64,000 nt of DNA from Campanula takesimana (Eukaryota > Streptophyta > Magnoliopsida > Asterales > Campanulaceae). The notes beneath the pieces were generated by a model. It saw only the letters and a program-made list of their open reading frames with translations, ran no database searches and was not told where the DNA came from. The stretch covers positions 2,108,001-2,172,000 of the forward strand of contig JAOWBW010000036.1 of NCBI GenBank assembly GCA_026119855.1, read 5' to 3'. Below, in pieces: positions 23,130-32,606 of the stretch (its first letter is position 1; every line of letters starts with the position of its first letter). The position numbers were made by a program, and so were the translations under genes.

Positions 23130-24588
23130 TGTTGGTCCCAAAGGGCAACAAGGGTATGAAAAATAGCTAGAGGGGGGGGGTGAATAGCTGTTTTAAAATT
23201 CTTTTCGTACCCTTGAAAAACTCAATTGCGAATGCGCACTTTATCAAGTAAGCGTTATGAAATGCGCCTAAGTGAGTGAGTGAAATGCACAGCGGAATTT
23301 AGTAATGAAAGTAGGCGCAAAGTGATAAAGGGAGCGCAACACACACACTAAGTATTTTGGCTCAAAGTGAGTGAAATAAGGAACTAAGGCAAATGATAAA
23401 ACAAACACAACACAATTCAGTTCAATCAATCTACAATGAGTAAACAAGCAAATAGTGAGTGAAAATAATAACTTGAAAGAAATGACAAGATAATAACACA
23501 AGCTATTTGGAGAGGTTCGATCAATGAAAGATCTACGTCCTCTACCAAGATGGTTAGTCTTGGATTTCTAATCGAGATCTTATATAATGAGTGAGTGTTA
23601 CAAATTACAATGTTTGAGCTTATACACTAACTCAAGATCTATTACTATGAAAGAACAAATCCAAAACAATAACCGGTGTATCTCTAAAAGATGAATCTAA
23701 ATGATTAATCTTAAAGAGGTGCGTGTGTGTTCTTAGAATCAAGGCTCTTTAGATCTTTGAGATGGAGAGCACAAGAAACTAAAGTGTTAAGGCTTTGAAG
23801 ATCTGGGCTAAGGATGAAGGTATGAAGATGTTCTTGAGAAATCTGGAAAAACGAAGGCAATCTTCAAATCTTCAACAAATGCTTTGAGAGAGAAATTCTT
23901 GAAATTCTTAGCAAAACTCAGCAACTTCAAAATGTTGAAGTTATGGGGTATTTATAGTGAACTTCAAAAAACTAGCCGTTGGAAATCCTTGTGGATAAGA
24001 TGAGCTGTCGCTTGTTGATTGGAGCATGCATATATTATGGCCATTTTGACACTCAACATAAAAGTGACCGTTATGGACGCGTGTCAACAGATTAGGCGCA
24101 TATGCATCTTTTAACCACCGTTGGATCATTGGCGTAATTTGAATTCTCTTCAAGTCTTCGAGTCTTCAATAAATCACTGAGTGTTTGAATAAACACTTTG
24201 AGGCGCGTTTGAGCCAAGAGGCGCATTTAGCCAATAGGCGCACAGTAAGCGTGCGCTTAAAACAAGGGGCGCAGAGGCGCGTAAGCTTATGAAGAAATCC
24301 TTATGCGCGCGCTCTAAATGGCGCAAGGCGCGAGTGAAGAGGCGCATGGCGCGTGGCGCAGGAGGCGCATAAGCGCGGCTCAAACTCACTGAGTGATTTT
24401 TCTTGAAACTTGATCTTCTTGCCCTATTTCTAAGCCTATTCTATAACAATGGACAACCTAAAAAATGAAGTATAAATACTTCTTACATGTGGGTCTAAAG
24501 TCCATGAAATAAAACTTAGGTGATGGATCAATCAAATCTAATAAATCCTAATACATTAAAACTGAGATATATGTGGGCATACCCAACA
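23130..24588 (-). repeat. Element F 3' LTR (1459 bp)
   Basis: On the plus strand it reads TGTTGGTCCC to GGGCATACCCAACA, matching 35072-36531 base for base as far as I can read apart from nine versus ten Gs in a run (near 23173 and 35115). GCGC-rich motifs are at about 24200-24378. The small ORFs in it recur identically in the other LTR and are not genes. Confidence 0.95.
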
Positions 24589-24602
24589 ATCTCCCCCTAT
24601 TT
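24589..24602 (-). other. Element F polypurine tract
   Basis: The minus strand reads AAATAGGGGGAGAT directly before the LTR start TGTTGGG. The matching site in E (48069-48082) is changed to AAATATGGGGATAT. Confidence 0.85.
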
Positions 24603-25120
24603 GATTGATGCCATTACCTACTATATCAAGGACAAACATTATACTTGATAAAAACATGTCCAAATGAATGAAATTGGTAATTCATGTCTCAAGTTAATGT
24701 ACACACTAGTCCAAAATATAGATTCCTAATCTATTCCAATAAGAATAAAGAGTTACATATGGAAAGATAGAAACAACAGTTTAACACATTCAAGATGATA
24801 TATGATTTTTAGTTTTGAAATGTGTTTAAACCAAGTTTAAACTTAATGCATGAAAGTATGAAACAATTCAAAATGATGCATTATGAATTTAAACAATATT
24901 CATTGTTCTACAAACAAGGAGTTTGAGTGAACAAGGTTTGATAATGAGTGATGCATTGTTCTCATTAAAACTTGGGGTGTAAGAGTTACAAGTTACAAGT
25001 TACAAGTTTTGAATAGAACAAAAACAAAAGATGCTAAAACAAGTAAGCACAAAATCACTATCACAAAAGAGATTGTTCTATTACAAAAGATTCTAAAAAT
25101 TTACAAAAAAAAAATAGAAG
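24603..25120 (-). other. Element F untranslated region between third gene and 3' LTR
   Basis: About 520 bp with no ORF. It is homologous to E 47562-48068. It contains three near-copies of 'acttgta' around 24984-25010 and is otherwise AT-rich. It probably contains the ORF3 termination region, but no specific signal could be fixed. Confidence 0.6.
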
Positions 25121-28100
25121 CTAAGGGTTGGGAGGCGCATCATCTTCCTTCAATCCTTCAACGATCTCTGAAACAGAACGCTGAATTTGCTTTGCGAGCT
25201 GATGACTACGGTTCGCTAACCCTTGAGTGTCCGTGACACTGGAGTGAGTAGCAGTAATACCGTCTCTAATATAACTCAAGTGATTCACATTGATGTTTTG
25301 GTATTCATCAATGGAACGCTGAGTGATTTGCTGCTGCTGTGAAATGTTTTCTTCCAAGATTTGAATGTGAGCTTCAATGGCATTTTGAGCCGTGATAATA
25401 TCTGAAGAAATATGTTCAGCGCGTCTGTCAGAGCTTGAGTGAGCAGCAGTGAAATGAGTGACGACCAACTCTTTCAGGACATCCAACTTAGATACAAGCA
25501 CATTCATATTTGATTGAGACGCAGCAGATTGAGGTATGAACGTAGGCGCAGAAGCGGTGGTTTGCGCCTGGTCAGTATGAGCTTGAACCTGAGTCTGCGC
25601 CGGAGGAGGAGAAGGAGCAGAAAGTTTGGCCTTGAGAGAGTTCATCTCCCCCTTAATGGCAGCAATCTCTTCAGATTGATCAGTGAGTAAGGAAGTAAGA
25701 AGCTCAAATTGAGACTTTATATGCGCCTGTCCTTGCTCTAAATTGGCTTGCCCCTGCTGTAAAGAATGAAGAATGGAAAGTACCTCGCTCAAATCAGGAG
25801 CAGACGGAGGAGGCGCAGGGGTAGAGAGTGGCGCATCATCTTGAAGGGGCGCAGAATCTTGAAGGGGCGCAGAAGGAGATGGAGGCGCAGGAGGAGGTGA
25901 ATGAGTAGGAGACTCAAATTCATCTTCAGTTTCAATTTCAACAGTTTCAACAACAACTGTTTCAACATCAAAAGTTTCTGTTGAGATCGGATCTGGTCCA
26001 GGTGGAGGCGCAACTGGAGAAGGAGTGCGCTGAGGGATGGTCTCTTGCTCCCCCTGAACGGGTTCCTCAATGTCTGAAATGTCATCGCCGAAGAAATCAG
26101 AGAGGAGTTGAACCCTTGACATATTGGAAGGTTGAAATTTGAATGAGGGCGCACGAGGAGTGGGGGCGCGTTGAGAAGGAGCGCGCTGGGAAGGCGCGGA
26201 AACAGAAGGCCCTTTCTCAATATCTGCGCTTGATCCGGCGCCTTTCATGCGCTCTAACTTTTCTGACTCAGCAGCTTGTTTGGCTAGAAAGTCTTCATCT
26301 CTTTTTCGTTGAGCCTCAAGCCTGCTGGCTTCTTGCGCTAGCCTCAGATCTCGCTCATCATCAGTTTCAAATCTAGTGCGTTTGACAGGCGCAGGAGTAG
26401 GGTCATCAACTACCCGTTTGCCTTTGCTTTTATCTGCGCCTGGCACTGGATCTGCGCTTTGTCTAGCGCTTGCTTTTACTGCGCTCTTTAATAATGGTGC
26501 GCTTTTAAGGACTGGCGCATCATCGGACTCTGTGTCTTCATCTACTAAGCCTTCAACAGTCTTGATTTGGATTCCTTTTGCGCGCTTTGTGGGCTTCTTC
26601 CTGCGCTTCTTGAGGTCCAAACTAGCTTTACCAAACATTGGAACATCGTTGATCTTGTACTCCGGATTCTCATTCAAAAACTTAACTAACTCAGGGTAAG
26701 TTAGAAAAAGTTTTGTGAGAATAAGGCAGTGTGAGCGGAATCGGGTCTTTCCATCACTTTTGTTCTTCACAAATTTATCAATTTGCTCACGCAGAGTCTT
26801 GAACAGAATATGAGGCCAGTGAAGCTTCTCCTTGGCCATGATAGCAGCTGTGTATTCCCATTGTTCAACCGTGAATCGGTTTACGTTCCCAGTTTTGAAC
26901 ACTATTGAAGTTCCCACCAAGTGAGCGATGTGAGTCAAGAGTTCTCCACCATCTCGAATTTCGGTGTTTTTGATATTGTTTTGAAGCGTGGGAATATTTA
27001 GAAGTGAGGCAGCCATCTTGTTCTGATCATCAATTGAGTAAGTCATCGGGCGCCCAATAATGCGATCTTCACCGGTAGATGGAAAACCGAGCAAGTGTCG
27101 AATCACAGATGATGAAATATGGACGTCAACATTTTGAACGCGCGCCTCAATCCGGTAGTGAGTGCGCCCATTTACGTCAATTTCCACTAGAACAGCAGTG
27201 GAGAAGAACTCATCCACGAGGAGCGCAGAGAAGAAATCTTGGTCCATGGTGAATAAAGGGAGCAGACCAGCGACGCGCAGAGTCTCTATTATTTCTCTTC
27301 CCATCACTTCACCAGATAACTCCAATAGATCAAGAGTTTCTTCAAGTTTGAAATTTGCAAGGTCCTGAAAAAATGATTGATGTTAGAAGTGATATAGGCG
27401 CATAGAAACATAAAATGATCAAAGTAACATAGGCGTATGAAATATATAGGCGCATAATTGAAACAGGCGCACAAAATTATAGAGAATCAAGGCGCATGAT
27501 TGAATTAGGCGCATAAAATATTGAAGGCGCATAGAGTTACAGGGCGCATAATATGGTTCTATGTGAATACTAAGGAAAAATTAAAACAACGAAATTTGAC
27601 TAAGTACGAAGTTAGGCGCATAAGGTTTTTAGGCGCAGAATGATTTAAGCGCATATACAAGTAGAGGCGCATAAATCATTCAGGCGCATAAAAAATAGGC
27701 GCATAAAGAAGTACATAGGCGCATGACGTGAAAATTTTTACTTAGAAAGAAAAACAAACAACAAGCATTCAAATGAAAGAAATGAAAATCAAAAAGTTCA
27801 AATTTTCGAAAACAAGTTAGAAAATTTTTAGAGACCAAAACATGCATAAATGACGAAGAACACGAAGAACGACCCTTGAATGCTCGAAGAACACCAAGAA
27901 CACGAAAATCATGAAACTTCACCAAACTAGACAAATAATATATCAAAATGACCGCATGACGACAAGGAATCTAAATATGCAAACAAAAATAAGAACAAAT
28001 CAATAATGAAAGCACAATGATCAAAAGAATGCCCGAAAATTTTGAAAAATTTTGAAAACAAAAACTCAGATTTGTAACAAACAGAGCATTGATCGTTAAA

Positions 28101-28293
28101 ATGTTGGTTTTAAAAGATTCGAAATCAAGAATAGAACACAACCCAACAAACGATATAGAAAACGGATCATCGAATCAAGAGAAATCAAAGAAAATGAATC
28201 CGGGTTTAAAAAAAAAGAAATATAAGGAGATTAAAGGTTGAGAATTCATACCATATCGTCTTGTGTAGATGTTGATGCTTTCTTAGGACCCAT
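25121..28293 (-). CDS. Element F third gene (env-like position), spliced, 761 aa predicted
   Basis: Exon 1 is 28293-28252 (ATG, 14 codons). The intron is 28251-27365 (GTATGA…TTTTTTCAG). Exon 2 is 27364-25121, ending TAG. Both exons are in phase 0. Element E shows the same structure. The first 265 or so residues form a globular part (AGLLPLFT, LVDEFF, IPTLQNNIK, HIAHLVGTS, NVNRFTVEQWEYTAA) reminiscent of the 'putative plant transposon protein' family; that is a family-level guess. A basic patch KKRRKKPTKRAK at about 266-277 could be a nuclear signal. An Ala/Pro/acid-rich linker follows, then about 240 C-terminal residues that look coiled-coil (QQGQ repeats, SQQQQITQRSIDEYQN). I see no signal peptide or membrane segment, so a true envelope role is doubtful. 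The position matches the extra ORF of Sireviruses. Confidence 0.85.
27365..28251 (-). other. Intron of element F third gene
   Basis: 887 bp, GT-AG on the minus strand, with donor ATG|GTATGA and acceptor TTTTTTCAG|GAC. Its 3' third (27397-27725) is packed with ATGCGCC(T) on the sense strand, about 13 GCGCC cores in about 330 bp. E's intron of 1007 bp at the same codon has the same property. Confidence 0.8.
27397..27725 (-). repeat. ATGCGCCT motif array in element F intron
   Basis: Seen on the plus strand as aggcgcat every 15-40 bp, always the same orientation relative to the element's genes, with unrelated AT-rich sequence between. It is not a tandem repeat in the usual sense, because spacing and spacers vary. 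Confidence 0.85.
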
Positions 28294-28428
28294 AAACTTA
28301 TATATATGAATGTAAAATGAAGAAGAAAAATGAAGATGAAGAGAAGGAGGCGAGTCTGGGAGAGAGGGAGTGAGACGGGGAGAGAGAGAGAAATAGAGTA
28401 GGTGAGAAGAGAGGAAGGTGATGATGTG

Positions 28429-28436
28429 TTTTTATA
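28429..28436 (-). promoter_or_regulatory. Candidate TATA box for element F third gene
   Basis: The minus strand reads CCTATAAAAAC about 136 nt before the exon 1 ATG. Between them is a CT-rich tract (28300-28420 on the plus strand is GA-rich), like a plant 5' leader. E has TATATATA at the matching place (44017-44026). The block ATTTTAAACCTAA just upstream is shared by both. Confidence 0.6.
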
Positions 28437-29209
28437 GGTTTAGGTTTAAAATTTGCACTGATAAAGCAAAAACACAGTCAAAAATTTAAAAAGATGAGAA
28501 GTTGAAGGGATGGCATTTATGAGGGATTTGAAATGGCGGCTCATCATGATAGGTGCATTAAATGCTGAATGACACAAAGTGTCATGATGTGACATTTAGG
28601 TTTTTGAAAAACTGCTCCACTTTCCCTTTAAGTGTATGAGCAATTTTGACTAATTTTTGCACAAACACCAAAAACATCTATTTTGGTGTAAGTTTGGGGT
28701 GCAAGAAATATATCCCAGAAAATAAAAATTTTCGAAAAGCGTAAAACGAGGGAAAATTTTTAATTGCACAAGTACCCTTGAACAATTAAAGGAATGTCAA
28801 AAGACATAGATTCCTATAATAAATGAACAGAATGAACATACCTGGTACTTGTGTATTTATTACGTTCAATCATTGAAATTGAATTTTGAGAAATGATTGA
28901 GCCGCAATAGTTAATGCGCGCATGAAGAGGCGCATTACTTCAGCAAGGCGCATACTCATCTAGGCGCATTATTCATCAAGGCGCATTACACATCAAGGCG
29001 CGCAAAGATGGTTGAGCGCGCGCATGAATTGATAGGCGCGCAGATATTGTGCGCGCAGAAAACGAGAGATGGGCGCGCAGTTAGTAAGGCGCATAGATGG
29101 CGCATAATTTCCTTGAAACTTTTGAAAAATTGATTTAATCATTTGTACCTAATATACTCATAACTCAACACAACATAAAATCATTAGTATTGACAAAACT
29201 ATATTGAAT
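28437..29209 (-). other. Spacer between pol and third gene in element F
   Basis: No ORF. Next to pol (about 28910-29105) it has a dense GCGC/GGCGCAT cluster. Between about 28560 and 28720 it shares with E a conserved stretch around 'cttacaccaaaatagatg' (sense strand). It then leads into the third gene's promoter region. Pol transcripts may also end here. Confidence 0.7.
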
Positions 29210-32200
29210 TTAGTTGAGTTCAAGCATACCCATTTCACCTCTCAAAAACATGAACCGTTTCGCGTCAAGTGCTTTAGTTAGAATGTCGGCGATTTGATAG
29301 TCGGTTCCCACGTGTTCCAAATGAATATTGCCTTTTTCCACGTGGTCTTTGAGGAAGTGATATTTGATGTCGATGTGCTTGGTCTTTGAGTGCATGACAG
29401 GATTTTCAGAAACCGCAATTGTTGATGTATTGTCGCAGTAGATGGGACAATTTTCTTCGATGATATCATAGTCCACCAATTGCTGCTTCATCCAGAGTAT
29501 TTGACAACAACAACTTCCCGCAGCGATATATTCGGCTTCGGTTGTTGAGACAGATACTGAAGCTTGTTTCTTACTCGCCCATGACACAAGTCTATATCCG
29601 AGGAAATGACAAGTGCCACTTGTGCTTTTCCTATCAATTGTGCACGCTGCATAATCCGCATCTGAGTAACCTACAAGTTTAAAGTTCGAATCTTTGGTGT
29701 ACCAAAGTCCAAGGTTAACAGTGCCAGAGAGATATCTTATAATACGTTTCACAGCAATTAAGTGTGCTTCTCTAGGGTCGGATTGATAACGAGCACAAAC
29801 ACAAACACTAAACATAATATCGGGCCTGCTAGCAGTAAGATAAAGGAGTGAGCCAATCATACCTCGATAGAGCGTTTGATCAACACGTTTACCTTTTAGA
29901 TCTTTGTCGAGTTTGTTGCCGGTGGCCATTGGAGTATCGTATGATTTAGCGTTCTCAAGTCCAAACTTCTTGATTAAGTCCTTTGTGTATTTGGATTGGT
30001 TGATAAAAATGCCTTCACTCATTTGCTTGATTTGAAGCCCGAGGAAGAATGTGAGTTCTCCCATCATGCTCATTTCAAACTTGCTCTTCATTAGTTTCTC
30101 AAAACGCTTGCACAACAATTCATTAGTAGAACCAAATATAATATCATCAACATAAATTTGAACAAGTAATTTATGACCATTATGTTTGGCAATGAAAAGA
30201 GTTGTATCGATTTTACCGCGAGTGAAGCCTTTTTCGATGAGAAACTTGGATAGTGTATCATACCATGCTCTTGGTGCTTGTTTGAGTCCATACAAAGCTT
30301 TCTGGAGTTTGTACACATGATTTGGAAATTGTGAATCTTCAAACCCAGGTGGTTGAGCAACATAGACTTGTTCTTGGAGTTCACCATTTAGAAACGCGCT
30401 CTTCACATCCATTTGATATAACTTGAAGTTCTTGTGAGCGGCGTAAGCTAGAAATAATCTGATAGCTTCAAGTCTTGCTACGGGCGCAAAAGTTTCATCG
30501 TAATCAATTCCTTCTTCTTGCCTATAGCCTTGTGCAACCAATCTTGCTTTGTTTCTCGTGATGGTTCCATTCTCATCCATCTTGTTCCTGAACACCCATT
30601 TCGTACCAATCACTCCTTGATCATTTGGTCTTGGAACAAGAGTCCAAACCTTACATCGTTCAAATTGATTGAGTTCTTCTTGCATTGCAATAACCCAATT
30701 AGGATCTTGGAGTGCTTCATCAGCCTTCTTCGGTTCAATTTGAGAGATAAAAGCAGTGTAAGCATCAAAGTTTGTAGCTCTCCTTGTACGAACACCAACT
30801 TGTAAATCACCGATGATATTAGCAATTGGGTGACCTCTAACTTCACGAATTTCAGGAGGTAAGTTAGGTTGAGTCGTAGAAACTTGAAGATCTTCAATTG
30901 GTACCTCTTCACCAGATTCAAAGTCATTGAAATTTGGGGGTTGAACTGGCTCAGAATTGAAATTTGGGTTTACACCAGATGCAGCAGTAGAAATAGGCGC
31001 GTAAGAGGAATCATGAGGCGCATCATTTGAGTGAGGCGCAATAGAGGATTCACCAGGCGCATAATACATTGAATTAGGCGCATTTGATGTAGATGGATTT
31101 CCTTGTGTTGATAGATTCTGACCTTGAGTGGGCGCAACGTAAATAGGAGCACCTGTATCATTTAACTCAATAGAATCATCAGCAACATTTGGAGCCAAAT
31201 GTGGCTCAAGGAGAGAATGTTCATCAAAAGTAACATGTACAGATTCAACTATCACTAATGTAGTTCTATTGAAAACACGAAAAGCTTTAGAGTGTTTGGC
31301 ATACCCAACAAAAATACCTTCGTCGGCTTTGGCATCGAATTTACCTCTATGTTCGTTTCCGTTGTAGAGGATATAGCATTTGCAACCAAAGATCTTGAAG
31401 AATGCAATGTTGGGAGTTCTACCACGCCAAAGTTCATACGGCGTCTTGTTGTGAAGTTTGTTGATGAGGGAACGATTTTGAGTAAAACATGCAGTGTTGA
31501 TAGCTTCTTCCCAAAAGTACTTAGGCAATTTAGCTTCAGCTATCATCGTCTTTCCCGCTTCAATCAACGTTCTATTCTTTCGTTCAACGACGCCATTTTG
31601 TTGAGGAACTCCGGCGGTTGAAAAGTTGTGATCTATCCCATGATCTTCACAATATCGAGCAACACCGTTATTTTTGAATTCTGTTCCATTGTCGGATCGA
31701 ACACTAACGATGTCATCTTCTTTTTGGGTTTGGAGCAGTCGAAATAAGGTAGTGAGAATATCATAACAATCATCTTTTGTAATCATCATCTCTACCCATG
31801 TATATCTTGAATAATCATCCACCACAACTAGAGTATACTTGTTTCTACGAATGCTTGCGGTGGAAACTGGTCCAAATAGATCAATGTGAAGCAGTTGCAA
31901 ACATCTTGTAGTTGAAGGATTTGACTTGCTTGAAAATGACTGCTTCGGTTGTTTGCCAAGTTGACATGCGGCGCACTTTTTGTCATGATGATCAGCAACT
32001 TTGGGAAGTCCTTTGACAAGATTATTCCTGCTGAGTTTAGATAGATACTTGAAGTTCAAGTGACTTAAGCGCTTGTGCCACAGCCAACTATTTTCGTTCA
32101 CACTTTTTGCTACAAAACAAAGATTAGTACTAGAGTTCATACTATGAAAATCAATAATATAAATATTTGTCTTACGATATCCCGTGAGTAAGATAGCTCC

Positions 32201-32536
32201 AGTTTTGCCATTCTTGATAAGACATTGCGTTGAAGTAAAATGGCATTCTAATCCTTTGTCGCAGAATTGAGATATGGATAATAAGTTGTGCTTGAGCCCT
32301 TCCAGGAGTGAGACTCTTTCAATGCACACTTTGTCTTTCTTGAGCTTTCCATATGCTACAACTTGACCTTTGTTATTATCGCCAAATGTTACGGAGGGAC
32401 CTCTTTCTTCATGGACATCTTCTAATAAGGATTCATCTCCAGTCATGTGTCTTGAACACCCACTATCGAGAATCCATTCATAATTTCTAGCTTTTGAAGA
32501 TCCAGCCATGAAACAAAGAACCTGAAATATAGACAT
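29210..32536 (-). CDS. pol: Element F pol polyprotein (protease, integrase, RT, RNase H), 1108 aa
   Basis: All domains are present in copia order. Protease has DSG at residues 24-26 (WILDSGCSRHMTG). The integrase zinc finger is H154, H159, C188, C191. The integrase catalytic triad is D219 (HIDLFG), D282 (RSDNGTEF) and E318 (QQNGVVERKNRTL). An Ala/Pro/Ser-rich linker follows at about 450-560. RT has QMDVKSAFLNGEL at 708-720 and YVDD at 795-798. RNase H has D959 (GYSDADYA), E1000 (STTEAEY) and D1035 (YCDN). No internal stop or frameshift. The ATG at 32536 is 38 nt past the gag stop and out of frame with gag. It is near-identical (about 96% over the first 165 residues) to the broken copy in E. 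Confidence 0.95.
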   Translation of the reverse strand: MSIFQVLCFMAGSSKARNYEWILDSGCSRHMTGDESLLEDVHEERGPSVTFGDNNKGQVVAYGKLKKDKVCIERVSLLEGLKHNLLSISQFCDKGLECHFTSTQCLIKNGKTGAILLTGYRKTNIYIIDFHSMNSSTNLCFVAKSVNENSWLWHKRLSHLNFKYLSKLSRNNLVKGLPKVADHHDKKCAACQLGKQPKQSFSSKSNPSTTRCLQLLHIDLFGPVSTASIRRNKYTLVVVDDYSRYTWVEMMITKDDCYDILTTLFRLLQTQKEDDIVSVRSDNGTEFKNNGVARYCEDHGIDHNFSTAGVPQQNGVVERKNRTLIEAGKTMIAEAKLPKYFWEEAINTACFTQNRSLINKLHNKTPYELWRGRTPNIAFFKIFGCKCYILYNGNEHRGKFDAKADEGIFVGYAKHSKAFRVFNRTTLVIVESVHVTFDEHSLLEPHLAPNVADDSIELNDTGAPIYVAPTQGQNLSTQGNPSTSNAPNSMYYAPGESSIAPHSNDAPHDSSYAPISTAASGVNPNFNSEPVQPPNFNDFESGEEVPIEDLQVSTTQPNLPPEIREVRGHPIANIIGDLQVGVRTRRATNFDAYTAFISQIEPKKADEALQDPNWVIAMQEELNQFERCKVWTLVPRPNDQGVIGTKWVFRNKMDENGTITRNKARLVAQGYRQEEGIDYDETFAPVARLEAIRLFLAYAAHKNFKLYQMDVKSAFLNGELQEQVYVAQPPGFEDSQFPNHVYKLQKALYGLKQAPRAWYDTLSKFLIEKGFTRGKIDTTLFIAKHNGHKLLVQIYVDDIIFGSTNELLCKRFEKLMKSKFEMSMMGELTFFLGLQIKQMSEGIFINQSKYTKDLIKKFGLENAKSYDTPMATGNKLDKDLKGKRVDQTLYRGMIGSLLYLTASRPDIMFSVCVCARYQSDPREAHLIAVKRIIRYLSGTVNLGLWYTKDSNFKLVGYSDADYAACTIDRKSTSGTCHFLGYRLVSWASKKQASVSVSTTEAEYIAAGSCCCQILWMKQQLVDYDIIEENCPIYCDNTSTIAVSENPVMHSKTKHIDIKYHFLKDHVEKGNIHLEHVGTDYQIADILTKALDAKRFMFLRGEMGMLELN

Positions 32537-32606
32537 TTAAGCAGGTCCCCTTTATTCCTTTTGGGTCCTAGGGTTAGCAACTTTTGACAACCCACTCTTG
32601 CTTGAC
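32522..32606 (-). other. Candidate 85-nt intron at the gag-pol junction of element F
   Basis: On the minus strand it runs from AAG|GTCAAG near the gag C-terminus to TATTTCAG|GTT just inside pol, with CTAAC (a good branch-site match overlapping the gag stop codon) in between. Removal would delete the gag stop and place gag and pol in one frame. E has the same 85 nt at 39770-39854. The donor is weak, so this is a hypothesis. Ribosomal frameshifting or reinitiation are alternatives. Confidence 0.4.

Noticed and set aside
23268..24389. Three small ORFs repeated identically at 35211-36332
   Set aside because: They lie in the identical LTRs of F; duplication alone explains the match, and no domain or start context supports them.
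25789..26699. Open frames overlapping F's third gene on both strands (Leu- or Ser-rich)
   Set aside because: Shadow frames of the low-complexity GCGCC-rich linker.
27397..27725. Regularly recurring aggcgcat suggested a CRISPR-like or satellite array
   Set aside because: The repeat word is only about 8 bp, spacing is irregular, the context is a plant retrotransposon intron and no cas genes exist. Treated as a motif array instead.
25121..28293. Calling the third gene a viral envelope
   Set aside because: Only its position is env-like. No signal peptide, membrane anchor or cleavage motif is visible; a basic patch and coiled coil suggest an intracellular protein.
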